Shown here: in pieces, positions 25,479 to 35,248 of the stretch | Position numbering within the stretch: position 1 is the stretch's first letter | Layout of the letters: every line of letters starts with the position of its first letter | Source of the DNA: Pseudomonas sp. LS.1a | GTDB taxonomy: Bacteria > Pseudomonadota > Gammaproteobacteria > Pseudomonadales > Pseudomonadaceae | DNA length: 64,000 bases | Assembly (NCBI RefSeq): GCF_022533585.1 | Contig: NZ_CP092827.1 | Coordinates: 3,078,001 to 3,142,000 of the forward strand | Direction of reading: 5' to 3' | Program-made: the position numbers and the translations under genes | Notes under the pieces: generated by a model | The model's database searches: none | What the model was told of the DNA's origin: nothing | What the model saw: the letters and a program-made list of their open reading frames with translations, nothing else

Positions 25479-25727
25479 ATGCCCATGCTCGACCTACGCC
25501 CCAACTGCGAGTGCTGCGATACCGACCTGCCGGGTGACAGCCCCGACGCGCTGATCTGCTCCTTCGAATGCACCTTCTGCCGTACCTGCGCCGAAACCCG
25601 TTTCCAGGGCCGTTGCCCGAACTGCACTGGCCAGTTGGTGGCACGGCCGACACGGGTCGGCCAGGCGCTGGCCAACAACCCCGCCTCGACCCAGCGCGTG
25701 AGCAAATCGCACTCCGCCTGCGCTTGA
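25479..25727 (+). CDS. DUF1272 zinc-ribbon-like small protein
   Basis: 82 residues. Cysteines are arranged as metal-binding clusters: NCECCD at the start, CSFECTFCRTC in the middle and CPNC later. This is the DUF1272 family of unknown function. An ATG two codons downstream (25485) is also possible; AGGAG lies near both. About 30 bp after cobM but probably not part of the B12 pathway. Confidence 0.85.
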   Translation: MPMLDLRPNCECCDTDLPGDSPDALICSFECTFCRTCAETRFQGRCPNCTGQLVARPTRVGQALANNPASTQRVSKSHSACA

Positions 25728-25786
25728 CCGACCTCAAAAAACAGACATTGCCGCTTTGGTAGGGTGATGTCTTTCCCCTTTTTTGT

Positions 25787-25822
25787 AGGACTTTTCAACA
25801 ACAAGCGCGAGGACTTTCAACA
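25787..25822. promoter_or_regulatory. Direct repeat upstream of BvgA-like regulator
   Basis: AGGACTTTTCAACA (25787-25800) and AGGACTTTCAACA (25810-25822) repeat about 23 bp apart, roughly two helical turns. This spacing suits a dimeric response regulator on one DNA face; the link is inference. Confidence 0.4.
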
Positions 25823-25948
25823 CTTCTATACTCGGCATTACCAAATTTCGGGAATGGTCGTATCGTGCAGCGCTTCCGATAACCCCACTTGCAGACGTAT
25901 TCCTGAGTGATCCAGGAAGCGGACCACACCCCGACAGGAGTTTTCCTC

Positions 25949-26563
25949 ATGACTACCGTGCTGATCGTCGACGACCACCCCATCGTCCGGCTGTCCTTGC
26001 GCATGTTGCTCGAACGCGAGCGCTTCCATGTCATCGGCGAGGTCGGCAATGGTAGCGAGGTGGCGCAGGTGGCCCGCGAACTGCGCCCGGACGTGGTCAT
26101 TCTCGACATCGGCCTGCCCGGCCTGGACGGCATGGAAGTGATCAAGCGCCTGCAATGCCTGGAGCCGGTCCCCAAGATCATGGTACTGACCGGCCAGGCC
26201 ACCGACCTGTATGTACGGCGCTGTCTGGATGCCGGTATCGGCGCTTTCGTGACCAAGGAAGAAGACCACGAGGCGTTGCTGTTCGCCCTCAAGGCCCTGG
26301 TCAAGGGCTACTCGACCTTCCCGCAGATGTCGGTCAACAGCAACTCGCTGGAAAGCGAGCCGGTGCGCCTGGCCAGCCTGTCCAACCGGGAAATGGAAGT
26401 GCTGCGGCGCCTGGCGCGCGGCGAGAGCAACAAGTATATCGGCACCTGCATGAACCTCAGTGCCAAGACCATCAGCACCTACCGGGGCCGCATCATGGAA
26501 AAGCTCAAGACCGAATCGCTGGTTGAAATGGTCGACCTGGCCAAGCGCAACGGCATCTGCTGA
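25949..26563 (+). CDS. BvgA/EvgA-type response regulator (REC-LuxR HTH)
   Basis: 204 residues. Receiver domain with acidic pair Asp8/Asp9, phosphoacceptor Asp53 in ILDIGLPGLDG and TKEED; LuxR-type helix-turn-helix at about 140-190 (LSNREMEVLRRLARGESNKY). Partner of the downstream unorthodox kinase, whose ATG lies 13 bp past this gene's stop. CAGGAG 8 bases before the ATG at 25949 fixes the start. Target genes are unknown. Confidence 0.9.
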   Translation: MTTVLIVDDHPIVRLSLRMLLERERFHVIGEVGNGSEVAQVARELRPDVVILDIGLPGLDGMEVIKRLQCLEPVPKIMVLTGQATDLYVRRCLDAGIGAFVTKEEDHEALLFALKALVKGYSTFPQMSVNSNSLESEPVRLASLSNREMEVLRRLARGESNKYIGTCMNLSAKTISTYRGRIMEKLKTESLVEMVDLAKRNGIC

Positions 26564-26576
26564 GCACTTGACGGCG

Positions 26577-29500
26577 ATGAAGCGCCTGCTGGCAAGCGCC
26601 CTCCTGGCCATCGGCCTGGCCGGTTCCGGCGCGCTGCTGGCCAACAGCGAACCTCGCCAGTTGCTGGCCCGCTCGGTCAGCGCCGCCGCCCCACTCGCGC
26701 TGTCCCACGACGAGCGGCAATGGCTACAGCAACGCCAGCACCTGGTGCTGGGCAGTTCGCGGCCCGACTACCCACCGCTCGAAATCAATATCAGCCAGCG
26801 CGACTACGAAGGCCTGAGCGCCGATTACGCAGGCATCATTGCTGAACAGTTGGGCATCCCTATCGAAGTGCGACGCTACGACAGCCGCCACGAAGCCATC
26901 GCTGCGCTACGCGAGGGCCGAATCGACCTGCTGGGCAGCTCCAACGCCTTCGAGGCGGCGGATGCCCAGCTCAGCCTAAGTGCGGCCTATGCCGACGACC
27001 TGCCGGTCATCGTCACCCGCGAGGGGCACAGCCTGAAAAACACGCCCGACCTTGCCGGCCTGCGCCTGGCCATGGTCGATCATTACCTGCCAGCCAGTAG
27101 CGTCCGCACCCTGTACCCCAAGGCGCAATTGAGCCTGTATCGCTCGACCCTGGCCGGGCTGGCCGCGGTCGAACTGGGCGAGGCCGACGCTTACCTGGGC
27201 GATGCCATCAGTACCGACTTCGCGATTGGCAAGAGTTACCAGGGCACGCTGAAGATCGACCATTTCTGCCAGGTCGCCCCTGGGGCGTTTGCCTTTGCCC
27301 TGGCCAGTGACAACCCGCGCCTGCGCCAACTGGTCGACAAGGCGCTGGCGCGCATCAGCGAAAGCGAACGCCTGAACATCCTGCGCCGCTGGGGCAGCGG
27401 CAACACCAGCCTGCTGCTGCAGCGCCACGTCACCGACCTGACCGCAGAAGAAGAAGCCTGGATCGCTGCCAACCCCAGCATCAGCGTACTGGTCAACACA
27501 TCGCTGGCGCCGCTGACTTTCAACGACGCCCAGCACCACCCCAGTGGCATTACCCTCGACCTGCTCAAGCAGATCTCGCTGCGCACGGGGCTGCATTTCA
27601 AGCCGGTCGAAAGCACTTCGGCACAGGCAATGGTCGAGCGTCTGGCACGCGGCGATGCGCAGATGATCGGCGCATTGGGCTACGGTACGGACCGTTCGAA
27701 ACAACTGCGCTATACCCGCCCCTACCTGGTCAGCCCGCGGGTGCTGGTCACCCGCGGCGACAACGCATCACCGGCGCAGGCCAAGGCGCTGGATGGCCAG
27801 CGCATCGCCCTGGTGCGCGGCTCGCCGCAACGGGCCCTGCTGCAACAACGCTACCCGCAGGCCAGGATGGTCGAAGTGGACAACCCGCTCGGCCTGATGG
27901 AAGCCGTGGCCAACGGTGCCGCCGACGTCGCCCTGAGCAGCCATATCAATGCTGCCTACTACATCAGCCATGTGTTCAAGGACCGCCTGCGCATCGCCAG
28001 TGTGCTCGACGACGACCCGGCTGTCGCCGCCTTCGCCGTGGCCGCGGACCAACCCCAGCTGCAGGCAATCCTCGACAAGGCACTACTGAGCATTCCACCC
28101 GAAGAGCTGGACCAGCTGGTCAACCGCTGGCGCACCAGTACCCTGGTCAGTGACAGCCCCTGGCGTGACTACCGCACCCTGGCCCTGCAGGTGCTGGTGC
28201 TGTCGGCCTTGCTGCTGGCCGGGGTGGTGTTCTGGAACAGCTACCTGCGCAAGCTGATCAACCAGCGCACCGAGGCCCAGCACGCGCTGCAAGCCCAGTT
28301 GGCGCTGAGCCGCGGCCTGCTCGAACAACTGCGCCAGGCCAAGGACGACGCCGAACAGGCCAGCCAGACCAAGAGTACCTTCCTGGCCACCATGAGCCAT
28401 GAAATCCGTACCCCGATGAATGCCGTGATCGGCCTGCTGGAGTTGGCCCTGGAAGACAGCCGCGGCGGCCGTTGCGACACCCAGACCCTGCAGACCGCCC
28501 ATGACTCGGCCATCGGCCTGCTTGAACTGATTGGCGATATTCTCGACATTTCCCGCATCGAATCCGGGCATATCACCCTGCAGCCGGTGCCCACCAACCT
28601 GGTCGAACTGGTACGTGCCACCGTGCGGGTGTTCGAAGGCAATGCAAGGGCCAAAGGCCTGCATTTGCACAGCGAACTGCCGGCTGCGCCGGTCTGGGTG
28701 CTGGCTGATCCGCTACGACTCAAGCAGGTTTTGTCCAACCTGATCAGCAACGCCATCAAGTTCACCGATCGCGGCGAAGTCCACGCCAGCCTGCTGCTGC
28801 CCACGCCCCCCGACAACGACCACCTGGCAGTGGAACTGAGTGTGCGAGACACCGGCATCGGCATCAGCCCGGCCGACCAGGCCCGGCTGTTCAATACCTT
28901 CGTCCAGGCCGACGGCCCTCGGGCACGCCAGGGCGCCGGCCTGGGGCTGGTCATCAGCCGCACCTTGGCCGAGCTGATGGGCGGCAACCTGGGCTTGCAG
29001 AGCGTCGAAGGCGTTGGCACCAAGGTGCAGGTCAACCTGCAACTGCCCGCCTGCGCAGCACCGGAGCAGGTGCAACTGCACGCCCCGGCGCTGGAAAGCA
29101 GCAGCGGCCCGTTGAACATACTGGTGGTCGACGACTACCCTGCCAACCTGCTGCTGCTGGAGCGGCAACTGCAGACCTTGGGGCACCGCGTGACGTTGGC
29201 GGAAAACGGCGAAATCGCTCTGGCGCGCTGGCAGGCAGCGCGCTTTGACCTGGTGATCACCGATTGCAGCATGCCGGTCATGGATGGCCATGAACTGACC
29301 CGCCGCATCCGCAACCTCGAGGGCGAGCGCGGCCTGGCGGCATGCCGGATTCTCGGCGTCACCGCCAACGCCCAGGCCGAAGAGCGTGCCCGCTGCCTGG
29401 CCAGCGGCATGGACGAATGCCTGTTCAAACCGATTGGCTTGCGCACGCTCAAGACCCACCTGCCCCAGGCCCGTGCCCGGCAACAGCCGCCGGCGCGGCC

Positions 29501-29849
29501 CGGCAGCGGCTTCAACCTGAGCGAACTGCGCCACCTGACCCAGGACGACGAACAACTGATTCGGCATTTGCTGGAACAGCTGTCGCAAAGCATCAGCGAA
29601 GACCTGGGCAGCTTGCGTGCACTGGCAGCAGACGCCCCCGGCGAGGCGGTGCGCGCACTGGCTCACCGGATCAAGGGTGGGGCAAAGATGCTCAAGGTGC
29701 GCACGCTGGTCAAGGATTGCGAAGCCATCGAACAGGCCCACGGCCAAGGCCTGTCGACGGCTGACTTGCGCCTGCAATTACAAGCCAGCCTGGAGGCCTT
29801 GCTGGACGAGCTGGGTGATGCGCTCAGTTCAATTGAAGCGTCGAACTGA
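26577..29849 (+). CDS. BvgS/EvgS-like unorthodox sensor kinase with two periplasmic solute-binding domains
   Basis: 1090 residues. Order: signal/TM1 (to about 25), two SBP_bac_3 (Venus-flytrap) domains (about 45-280 and 290-515), TM2 (about 534-553), histidine kinase with His608 in [12 protein letters not shown], ATPase domain, receiver with Asp896 in [12 protein letters not shown], and HPt with His1030 in [13 protein letters not shown] full His-Asp-His phosphorelay to the upstream regulator is therefore encoded. No PAS domain is evident between TM2 and the kinase, unlike BvgS. The SBP domains suggest sensing of a small periplasmic molecule. The 3' end overlaps the convergent chemoreceptor gene by 26 bp. 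Confidence 0.9.
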   Translation: MKRLLASALLAIGLAGSGALLANSEPRQLLARSVSAAAPLALSHDERQWLQQRQHLVLGSSRPDYPPLEINISQRDYEGLSADYAGIIAEQLGIPIEVRRYDSRHEAIAALREGRIDLLGSSNAFEAADAQLSLSAAYADDLPVIVTREGHSLKNTPDLAGLRLAMVDHYLPASSVRTLYPKAQLSLYRSTLAGLAAVELGEADAYLGDAISTDFAIGKSYQGTLKIDHFCQVAPGAFAFALASDNPRLRQLVDKALARISESERLNILRRWGSGNTSLLLQRHVTDLTAEEEAWIAANPSISVLVNTSLAPLTFNDAQHHPSGITLDLLKQISLRTGLHFKPVESTSAQAMVERLARGDAQMIGALGYGTDRSKQLRYTRPYLVSPRVLVTRGDNASPAQAKALDGQRIALVRGSPQRALLQQRYPQARMVEVDNPLGLMEAVANGAADVALSSHINAAYYISHVFKDRLRIASVLDDDPAVAAFAVAADQPQLQAILDKALLSIPPEELDQLVNRWRTSTLVSDSPWRDYRTLALQVLVLSALLLAGVVFWNSYLRKLINQRTEAQHALQAQLALSRGLLEQLRQAKDDAEQASQTKSTFLATMSHEIRTPMNAVIGLLELALEDSRGGRCDTQTLQTAHDSAIGLLELIGDILDISRIESGHITLQPVPTNLVELVRATVRVFEGNARAKGLHLHSELPAAPVWVLADPLRLKQVLSNLISNAIKFTDRGEVHASLLLPTPPDNDHLAVELSVRDTGIGISPADQARLFNTFVQADGPRARQGAGLGLVISRTLAELMGGNLGLQSVEGVGTKVQVNLQLPACAAPEQVQLHAPALESSSGPLNILVVDDYPANLLLLERQLQTLGHRVTLAENGEIALARWQAARFDLVITDCSMPVMDGHELTRRIRNLEGERGLAACRILGVTANAQAEERARCLASGMDECLFKPIGLRTLKTHLPQARARQQPPARPGSGFNLSELRHLTQDDEQLIRHLLEQLSQSISEDLGSLRALAADAPGEAVRALAHRIKGGAKMLKVRTLVKDCEAIEQAHGQGLSTADLRLQLQASLEALLDELGDALSSIEASN

Positions 29850-31143
29850 TCTGGCTGATGGCATCCACCACGTGCCGTGAACCCTGCTGGATTTCCATGA
29901 TCACCGTGCCAGCCTCGTTGGCCAGCGCCACGCCATCACCGGTGCGCTTCAGGCTCGACTGCATGCTGGCTACAGCCAACAGTGACAGGTCGTGGTTCTG
30001 CCTCACCACATCGACGATTTCCAGGGTTGCCTTGCTGGTTCGCGCCGCCAGGTTGCGCACCTCGTCGGCCACCACGGCAAAACCGCGGCCGTGCTCGCCG
30101 GCGCGGGCCGCCTCGATGGCTGCGTTCAAGGCCAGCAGGTTGGTCTGGTCGGCAATGCCCCGGATGGTCAACACGATCTGCCCGATCACATCCGACTGCT
30201 TGCTCACCGCATCGATACTGCGTGCAGCGTCGTCGAGCTCATGGGAAATCTGCTCGATCACCTGCACCGCCTGCTGTACCACCTCGGTGCCCTTGCGCGC
30301 ACAGGCGTCGGTCTGCACCGAACTGGCATGGGCAGCATCGGCGGCACTTTGCTGGGTGCTGACCTGGCGGGTGATGTCGCTGGCGAACTTCACCACCTTG
30401 TACAAGCGGCCCTTGCTGTCGAAGATCGGGTTGTAGGACGCCTCCAGGTAGACCGTCTGGCCATGTTTGTCGATGCGCTGGAAACGGTGCGAATGGTATT
30501 CGCCTCGGTTGAGCGACGCCCAGAACTCGCGGTATTCGGCCGATTCGCGCTCATGCGCCAGGCAGAACAGCCCGTGATGGCGGCCGACCACCTCGTCCAG
30601 GCGATAGCCCATGGTGTCGAGAAAGTTCTGGTTGGCCTTGATCACCCGGCCCTGCGGCGTGAATTCGATCACCGCCATGGAGCGGCTGATGGCCTTTAGC
30701 AGGCTTTCGCTCTCGTGCTCCTCCACCACCCGCTGACTGATGTCGGATGCCACCTTGATCACACTGCTGACCTGGCGCTGCTCATCCAGTACCGGCATGT
30801 AACTGGCTTCCAGCCAGACTTCGCGGCCGGCCTTGTCGATGCGCTCGAAGGTACCGCTGATAGCCTTGCCCTGCCCCAGTTCACGCCACAGTTGCTGGTA
30901 TTCGGCGCTTTTCGCGTAGTCGGGGTCGCAGAACAGCCGGTGGTGCTTGCCGCGCAACTCATCGGCGCTGTAGCCCATGGCCTGGCAGAAGCGCTCGTTG
31001 GCATCGAGGATTGTGCCGTCGGGGGCGAACTCGATCATCGCCATCGAACGGCTGATCGCCGCCAGTTTGGCCTGCAAGCTGGCCAAGGCCTGATGACTGC
31101 GCTGGATCTCTACCAGGTCGGACTTGCGGTGGAAATCGAACAT
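29824..31143 (-). CDS. Soluble PAS-PAS methyl-accepting chemotaxis protein (BdlA-like)
   Basis: 439 residues without membrane segments. Two related PAS domains (about 25-140 and 145-262), each with the motif (R/G)HH(R/G)LFC, precede an MCP signalling domain with [18 protein letters not shown]. The architecture matches P. aeruginosa BdlA, which controls biofilm dispersion, and Aer-like cytosolic receptors. I start at [13 protein letters not shown] (31143), GGAG being 6-9 bases upstream; the open frame before it is the REP-like region. Role in dispersion is by analogy. Confidence 0.87.
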   Translation of the reverse strand: MFDFHRKSDLVEIQRSHQALASLQAKLAAISRSMAMIEFAPDGTILDANERFCQAMGYSADELRGKHHRLFCDPDYAKSAEYQQLWRELGQGKAISGTFERIDKAGREVWLEASYMPVLDEQRQVSSVIKVASDISQRVVEEHESESLLKAISRSMAVIEFTPQGRVIKANQNFLDTMGYRLDEVVGRHHGLFCLAHERESAEYREFWASLNRGEYHSHRFQRIDKHGQTVYLEASYNPIFDSKGRLYKVVKFASDITRQVSTQQSAADAAHASSVQTDACARKGTEVVQQAVQVIEQISHELDDAARSIDAVSKQSDVIGQIVLTIRGIADQTNLLALNAAIEAARAGEHGRGFAVVADEVRNLAARTSKATLEIVDVVRQNHDLSLLAVASMQSSLKRTGDGVALANEAGTVIMEIQQGSRHVVDAISQISSTLQLN

Positions 31144-31223
31144 GACGCCGGGCTCCTGTATGCGCGGTGTCCTGAGCATAGATCGCCTGGCGTAAATCGT
31201 GGTTTTTGTAGCGCCTGTGAAAT

Positions 31224-31438
31224 CGAGCGCCGCCCGCGCGGCGCATCGCGAGCGAAGCTCGCTCCTACATTTGTTTCGGGCCAGTAACGCCTGCACCAGC
31301 GCGCGCGACCGCCTTGTTTGTTTCACACGATATCGAGGTGGACGCCAAAGGGCCGCGCGCCTCTGCCTCAGGAATAATTGGCCCGAAACAGATGTAGGAG
31401 CGAGCTTCGCTCGCGATGCGCCGCGCGGGCGGCGCTCG
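31224..31438. repeat. Long interrupted inverted repeat (two about 60-bp arms, about 94-bp loop)
   Basis: CGAGCGCCGCCCGCGCGGCG...CGGGCCA (31224-31284) is the reverse complement of 31379-31438 with about one mismatch that I can see. The core TGCGCCGCGCGGGCGGCGCT also occurs once at 48647-48670. Different from the GTGGGAGCGG REP class. Occupies the 327-bp gap before gntR; no gene is visible in it. Confidence 0.8.
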
Positions 31439-31470
31439 GTCTCGAAACCACCCCACCCCTCAAGACGAGC

Positions 31471-32490
31471 TCAGGAACTCTCTCGCACCATCAACTCAAA
31501 GCCCAGGTCCTGCTGCGCATTTGCTACCCGCTTGCCATCGAGCAACGCCAGCAGCGCCTGAGCCGCGCCGCGCCCCACGGCGGCCCGAGGCGTGCGAATC
31601 GAAGTCAGCCGCGGCACCATGTGCGCCGAAGCCGGCAGGTCGTTGAAACCGACCATCGCCACCTGTCGCGGTACCTCCACGCCCTGGCGCAATGCCTGCA
31701 GCACCGCGCCCTGGGCCAGGTCGTCGTTGCAGAAGAAGATACCGTCGACATCCGGCGCCTGCTGCAGCAGATGGCTGAACAGCGCGCCGCCCAAGGCGAT
31801 GGAAGAAGGCTCCGGCGCCAGCACCTCCAGCTCGGCCGCCTGCAAGCCGGCCTCGGCCAACGCCTGGCGGAACCCCTCGGCACGCTGCATCACCCGCGGG
31901 TCGAGTTGCGCGGCAATGAATGCCAGGCGCTTGCGCCCGCGCTCGATCAGGTGGCGGGCCGCAGCGCGCCCGGCCTGCTGCTGCGAAAAGCCGACCGACA
32001 AGGCCCCGGCCTCGCCATTCAGTTCCATCATGTGCACGCAGGGCACGCCACTGGCCGCCAGCATCTGCCGCGATCCCTCACTGCGCTCGAAGCCGGTCAG
32101 CAGCATGCCGCAAGGCTGGTAGGCCAGGTAATTGCGGATCAGGTTCTCTTCCTCGGCAAGGTCGTAGTGATAGTTGCCGATCAGCACCTCGAGCCCGCGC
32201 GGGCGCATGACCTCATGAATGGCTTCCAGGGTGTCGATGAACAGCTGGTTGGACAGCGACGGAATCAACACCACCACCGACTGGCTGCGTGCCGAAGCCA
32301 GGGCCCGGGCCGCCGGATTGGCCACATAACCCAGGCTCGCTGCAGCCGCAACGACCTTTTCGACCAGCTCCGGCGCGACCGTGCTGACCCCACGCAGGGC
32401 GCGCGAGGCGGTAATCGGGGAAACCCCGGAAAGCTTGGCAACTTCTGCCAGGGTGGGACGACCTGTGGTACGGGAGCCGGTGCGGGACAT
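31471..32490 (-). CDS. gntR: LacI-family gluconate repressor
   Basis: 339 residues. The N-terminal LacI HTH TLAEVAKLSGVSPITASRAL (about residues 13-32) is followed by the hinge and sugar-binding domain. Divergent from gntK and next to gntP, matching the gluconate repressor of pseudomonads, which is released by gluconate and 6-phosphogluconate. Three related operator-like palindromes lie between here and gntP. Note the name is shared with an unrelated HTH family. Confidence 0.88.
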   Translation of the reverse strand: MSRTGSRTTGRPTLAEVAKLSGVSPITASRALRGVSTVAPELVEKVVAAAASLGYVANPAARALASARSQSVVVLIPSLSNQLFIDTLEAIHEVMRPRGLEVLIGNYHYDLAEEENLIRNYLAYQPCGMLLTGFERSEGSRQMLAASGVPCVHMMELNGEAGALSVGFSQQQAGRAAARHLIERGRKRLAFIAAQLDPRVMQRAEGFRQALAEAGLQAAELEVLAPEPSSIALGGALFSHLLQQAPDVDGIFFCNDDLAQGAVLQALRQGVEVPRQVAMVGFNDLPASAHMVPRLTSIRTPRAAVGRGAAQALLALLDGKRVANAQQDLGFELMVRESS

Positions 32491-32531
32491 GAGTGTTGTA
32501 ATTTTACTACTTGCAAGGAAAGGGAACGGCC

Positions 32532-32551
32532 ACTAAGGTAGCGCTGTCTCA
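32532..32551. promoter_or_regulatory. GntR operator 1, gntR/gntK divergent promoter
   Basis: ACTAAGGTAGCGCTGTCTCA fits the reported P. aeruginosa GntR site AC-N-AAG-N-TAGCGCT (recalled from literature). Core TAGCGCTGTCT is shared with the two other sites. Confidence 0.7.
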
Positions 32552-32663
32552 GGACGCAGGCAATGTAATCTTTGGTAGCCGCCATCACGCGCTCGCCGCC
32601 AAGCGTCCATACTGCGTAAGGACAAGATCAATAACACCGGGGAGGTGGCTGTTCGTCGACGAC

Positions 32664-32679
32664 GAGACAGCGCTGTCTC
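32664..32679. promoter_or_regulatory. GntR-like operator 2, directly before gntK ribosome site
   Basis: GAGACAGCGCTGTCTC is a perfect 16-bp palindrome ending 18 bp before the gntK ATG. It shares GCGCTGTCTC with operator 1. Confidence 0.65.
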
Positions 32680-32696
32680 ACCCGCAGGAGGTACTG

Positions 32697-33236
32697 ATGA
32701 ATTCTCCCCTGTCCGCCATCGTGGTGATGGGCGTGGCCGGTTGCGGCAAAAGCTGCATCGGCGCTGCCATTGCCGCCCGAAGTGGCGGCCGCCTGATCGA
32801 AGGCGACGCTTTCCACCCTGCCGAAAACATCCGCAAGATGAGCGCTGGCATCCCTCTGGACGACAGCGACCGTGCCGGCTGGCTGGTGCGTCTTGGTCAG
32901 GAACTACAAGCCACGACCCAGGCTGGGGAGCGTCCGATCCTGACCTGTTCAGCCCTCAAGCGCCGCTATCGCGACACCCTGCGCGATGCCATGCCGGGGC
33001 TGGTGTTCGTGTTCCTCGAACTGTCGCCCGCCGAGGCCGAAAAACGCGTGCTGGCCCGCCCCGGGCATTTCATGCCGGCGAGCCTCATCGACAGCCAGTT
33101 CGCTGCGCTGGAACCGCCACACGGCGAACCCCTGACCCTGGCGCTTGACGCCACCCAGCCCATCGAAGCGCTTGCCGAAGCGGTGGACAGCTGGCTAAAG
33201 GGCCGCGGTGAGCGGGGCCTGGCACAAACGGCCTGA
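32697..33236 (+). CDS. gntK: Gluconokinase
   Basis: 179 residues. Phosphorylates gluconate to 6-phosphogluconate. Walker A GVAGCGKS at 12-19 followed by GDAFHPAENIRKMSAGIPLDD, the gluconokinase signature, and LARPGHFMPASLIDSQ. AGGAGG lies 5 bases before the ATG at 32697. Divergent from gntR, followed by the permease gene with a second operator in between. Confidence 0.95.
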   Translation: MNSPLSAIVVMGVAGCGKSCIGAAIAARSGGRLIEGDAFHPAENIRKMSAGIPLDDSDRAGWLVRLGQELQATTQAGERPILTCSALKRRYRDTLRDAMPGLVFVFLELSPAEAEKRVLARPGHFMPASLIDSQFAALEPPHGEPLTLALDATQPIEALAEAVDSWLKGRGERGLAQTA

Positions 33237-33261
33237 CCTTGCCGACTTTCCTGGTTCACTA

Positions 33262-33275
33262 AAGACAGCGCTACC
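33262..33275. promoter_or_regulatory. GntR-like operator 3, gntP promoter
   Basis: AAGACAGCGCTACC is the inverse orientation of the GGTAGCGCTGTCTC site before gntK; 72 bp upstream of the permease start. It suggests gntP has its own GntR-controlled promoter. Confidence 0.6.
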
Positions 33276-33347
33276 CTGCCCCGTAAACGCGCGCAAAGTT
33301 CCAAAAAAGCTACGCCAAAACAACGATAAGACCGAGGCCTTCAAACC

Positions 33348-34700
33348 ATGTTCGGACTGGCTACTGATACCTTCCTGCTGCTCGACGCGCTGGTTACCAT
33401 CGTCGGGCTGATCCTGCTGATCACCCACTTCAAAGTTCACCCCTTCGTCGCCCTCACGATCGCGGCCGGCTTCCTTGGCCTGACCTCCGGCATGCCGGTG
33501 GCCAAGGTCATGAAATCGTTCCAGGATGGGTTTGGCGGCGTGCTGGGCTTCGTCGGCATCGTGCTCGCCCTGGGTACCATGCTCGGCAAGCTGATGGCCG
33601 ACTCCGGGGGCGCCGACCAGATCGCGCAAACCCTCATCCGCGCCTTCGGCAAGAAGAACGTGCACTGGGCCATGATGTTCGCCGCCTTCCTGGTGGGCAT
33701 CCCGCTGTTCTTCGAGATCGGCTTCGTGCTGCTGATTCCACTGGTGTTCATCGTCGCCCGGCGCTCGGGCGTGTCGCTGATCAAGATCGGCATTCCGCTG
33801 CTGGCCGGCCTGTCGGTGGTGCACGGCCTGGTGCCCCCGCACCCGGGCCCACTGCTGGCGATCGGCATCTTCCATGCCGACATCGGCAAGACCATCTTCT
33901 ATGGCCTGATCGTGGCATTGCCTACCGCCATCATCGCCGGCCCGCTGTTCGGTAACTTCATTTCCCGCTACATCCCGGGTACCCCGTCCCAGGAACTGAT
34001 GGACCAGATCGCCAAGGAGTCCGACCAGGGCAACCTGCCGAGCTTCACCATCACCCTGGTCACCGTGCTGCTGCCGGTGGTGCTGATGCTGCTGAAGACC
34101 TTCGCCGACGTGGTGCTGCCCGCCGAGCACATCGTGCGCCAGTGGATGGACCTGATCGGCCACCCCATCACCGCCCTGCTCGCCGCCCTGCTGCTGGCCT
34201 TCTACACCTTCGGCGCGGCCCGTGGCTTCAACCGCCAGCAGATCATGAAGATGCTTGACCAGAGCCTGGCTCCGACCGCGGCGATCGTGCTGATCGTGGG
34301 TGCCGGTGGCGGCTTCAAGCAGATGCTGGTGGACACTGGCGTGGGCAATGTGATCGGGCAGATGGCCGTGCAAGCGGAGATTTCGCCGATCATGCTGGCC
34401 TGGCTGGTAGCGGCGGTAATCCGCATCGCCACCGGTTCCGCCACGGTCGCCACCATCACCGGCGCGGGCATCGTCGCACCGGTGATCGACCTGGTGCCGG
34501 GGGTCAACCGTGAACTGCTGGTGCTGGCCACCGGCGCAGGTTCCTTGATCCTGTCCCATGTCAACGACGCCGGCTTCTGGCTGGTGAAGCAGTACTTCAA
34601 CATGACCGTGGCGGAAACCTTCAAGACCTGGAGCATGATGGAGACCATCCTGTCGATCGTCGGCATCATCTTCATCATGTTGCTGTCGCTGGTGGTGTAA
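33348..34700 (+). CDS. gntP: Gluconate permease (GntP family)
   Basis: 450 residues with about 12-14 hydrophobic segments; GntP-family gluconate:H+ symporter. Typical stretches include KLMADSGGADQIAQTLIRAF, VPPHPGPLLAIGIFHADIGK and RIATGSATVATITGAGI. Supplies cytoplasmic gluconate to GntK, the alternative to periplasmic oxidation by the dehydrogenase at 5210-8995. The ribosome site (GACCGAGG) is weak and distant. Confidence 0.92.
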   Translation: MFGLATDTFLLLDALVTIVGLILLITHFKVHPFVALTIAAGFLGLTSGMPVAKVMKSFQDGFGGVLGFVGIVLALGTMLGKLMADSGGADQIAQTLIRAFGKKNVHWAMMFAAFLVGIPLFFEIGFVLLIPLVFIVARRSGVSLIKIGIPLLAGLSVVHGLVPPHPGPLLAIGIFHADIGKTIFYGLIVALPTAIIAGPLFGNFISRYIPGTPSQELMDQIAKESDQGNLPSFTITLVTVLLPVVLMLLKTFADVVLPAEHIVRQWMDLIGHPITALLAALLLAFYTFGAARGFNRQQIMKMLDQSLAPTAAIVLIVGAGGGFKQMLVDTGVGNVIGQMAVQAEISPIMLAWLVAAVIRIATGSATVATITGAGIVAPVIDLVPGVNRELLVLATGAGSLILSHVNDAGFWLVKQYFNMTVAETFKTWSMMETILSIVGIIFIMLLSLVV

Positions 34701-34784
34701 CCGTTGATCGGGGTAATGGCACCTTGAAGCTTCGGGTAGGGCCGAAGGTAAGTATCAGCCCTACCAGAAGCAAAGGAGCCTGCC

Positions 34785-35078
34785 ATGCCCCGCTCAAGCA
34801 TCCTGCTGATTGCCCTGCTCGCCACGCCGCTGGCCCTGGCTGCCGGCACCGGCCCCACCTACCCCGACGACCCGCACAACCCGGCGCCCAAGCCGGGCGC
34901 GGACAGCACCCTCAACCCGATCGAAAAGCCCATGCCGCGGGATACCGACCCACGCATAAAGGGCAACGACCCGGACAGCCCGCCAGCTGAACAGAATGAC
35001 AACCGGGATTTGCCGGGGATGGATGGCAGTGGCTCGGAAGGTACCGGGCGGCAGGGAGCAGCCGATACCCAGCGTTGA
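34785..35078 (+). CDS. Small secreted Pro/Asp-rich protein, hypothetical
   Basis: 97 residues: a signal peptide (MPRSSILLIA...LALA), then a low-complexity chain rich in Pro, Asp, Gly and Asn (GTGPTYPDDPHNPAPKPGA at the start of the mature part). No fold predicted. AAAGGAG about 8 bases before the ATG. A possible hairpin, GGTAGGGC...GCCCTACC (about 34735-34766), separates it from gntP. Unknown function. Confidence 0.7.
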   Translation: MPRSSILLIALLATPLALAAGTGPTYPDDPHNPAPKPGADSTLNPIEKPMPRDTDPRIKGNDPDSPPAEQNDNRDLPGMDGSGSEGTGRQGAADTQR

Positions 35079-35100
35079 TCAATGATCCTGAATGTTTCGC

Positions 35101-35197
35101 GGCCCCTGTGGGAGCGGCTTTAGCCGCGAAGAATCCAACGCGGTGCATGGCACCGGCTGCGCCGGTGTTCGCGGCTAAAGCCGCTCCCACAGGGGCC
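35101..35197. repeat. REP-type inverted repeat pair (REPIN)
   Basis: GGCCCCTGTGGGAGCGGCTT and its reverse complement form a 97-bp perfect-looking hairpin, between the small secreted protein and the convergent response regulator; opposite orientation to the copies at 19557 and 61093. Confidence 0.88.
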
Positions 35198-35248
35198 CTG
35201 CTGGTTCAATGGGTTATGCGCAGCCCTGTACGCCCCTTTAGCCGATGC

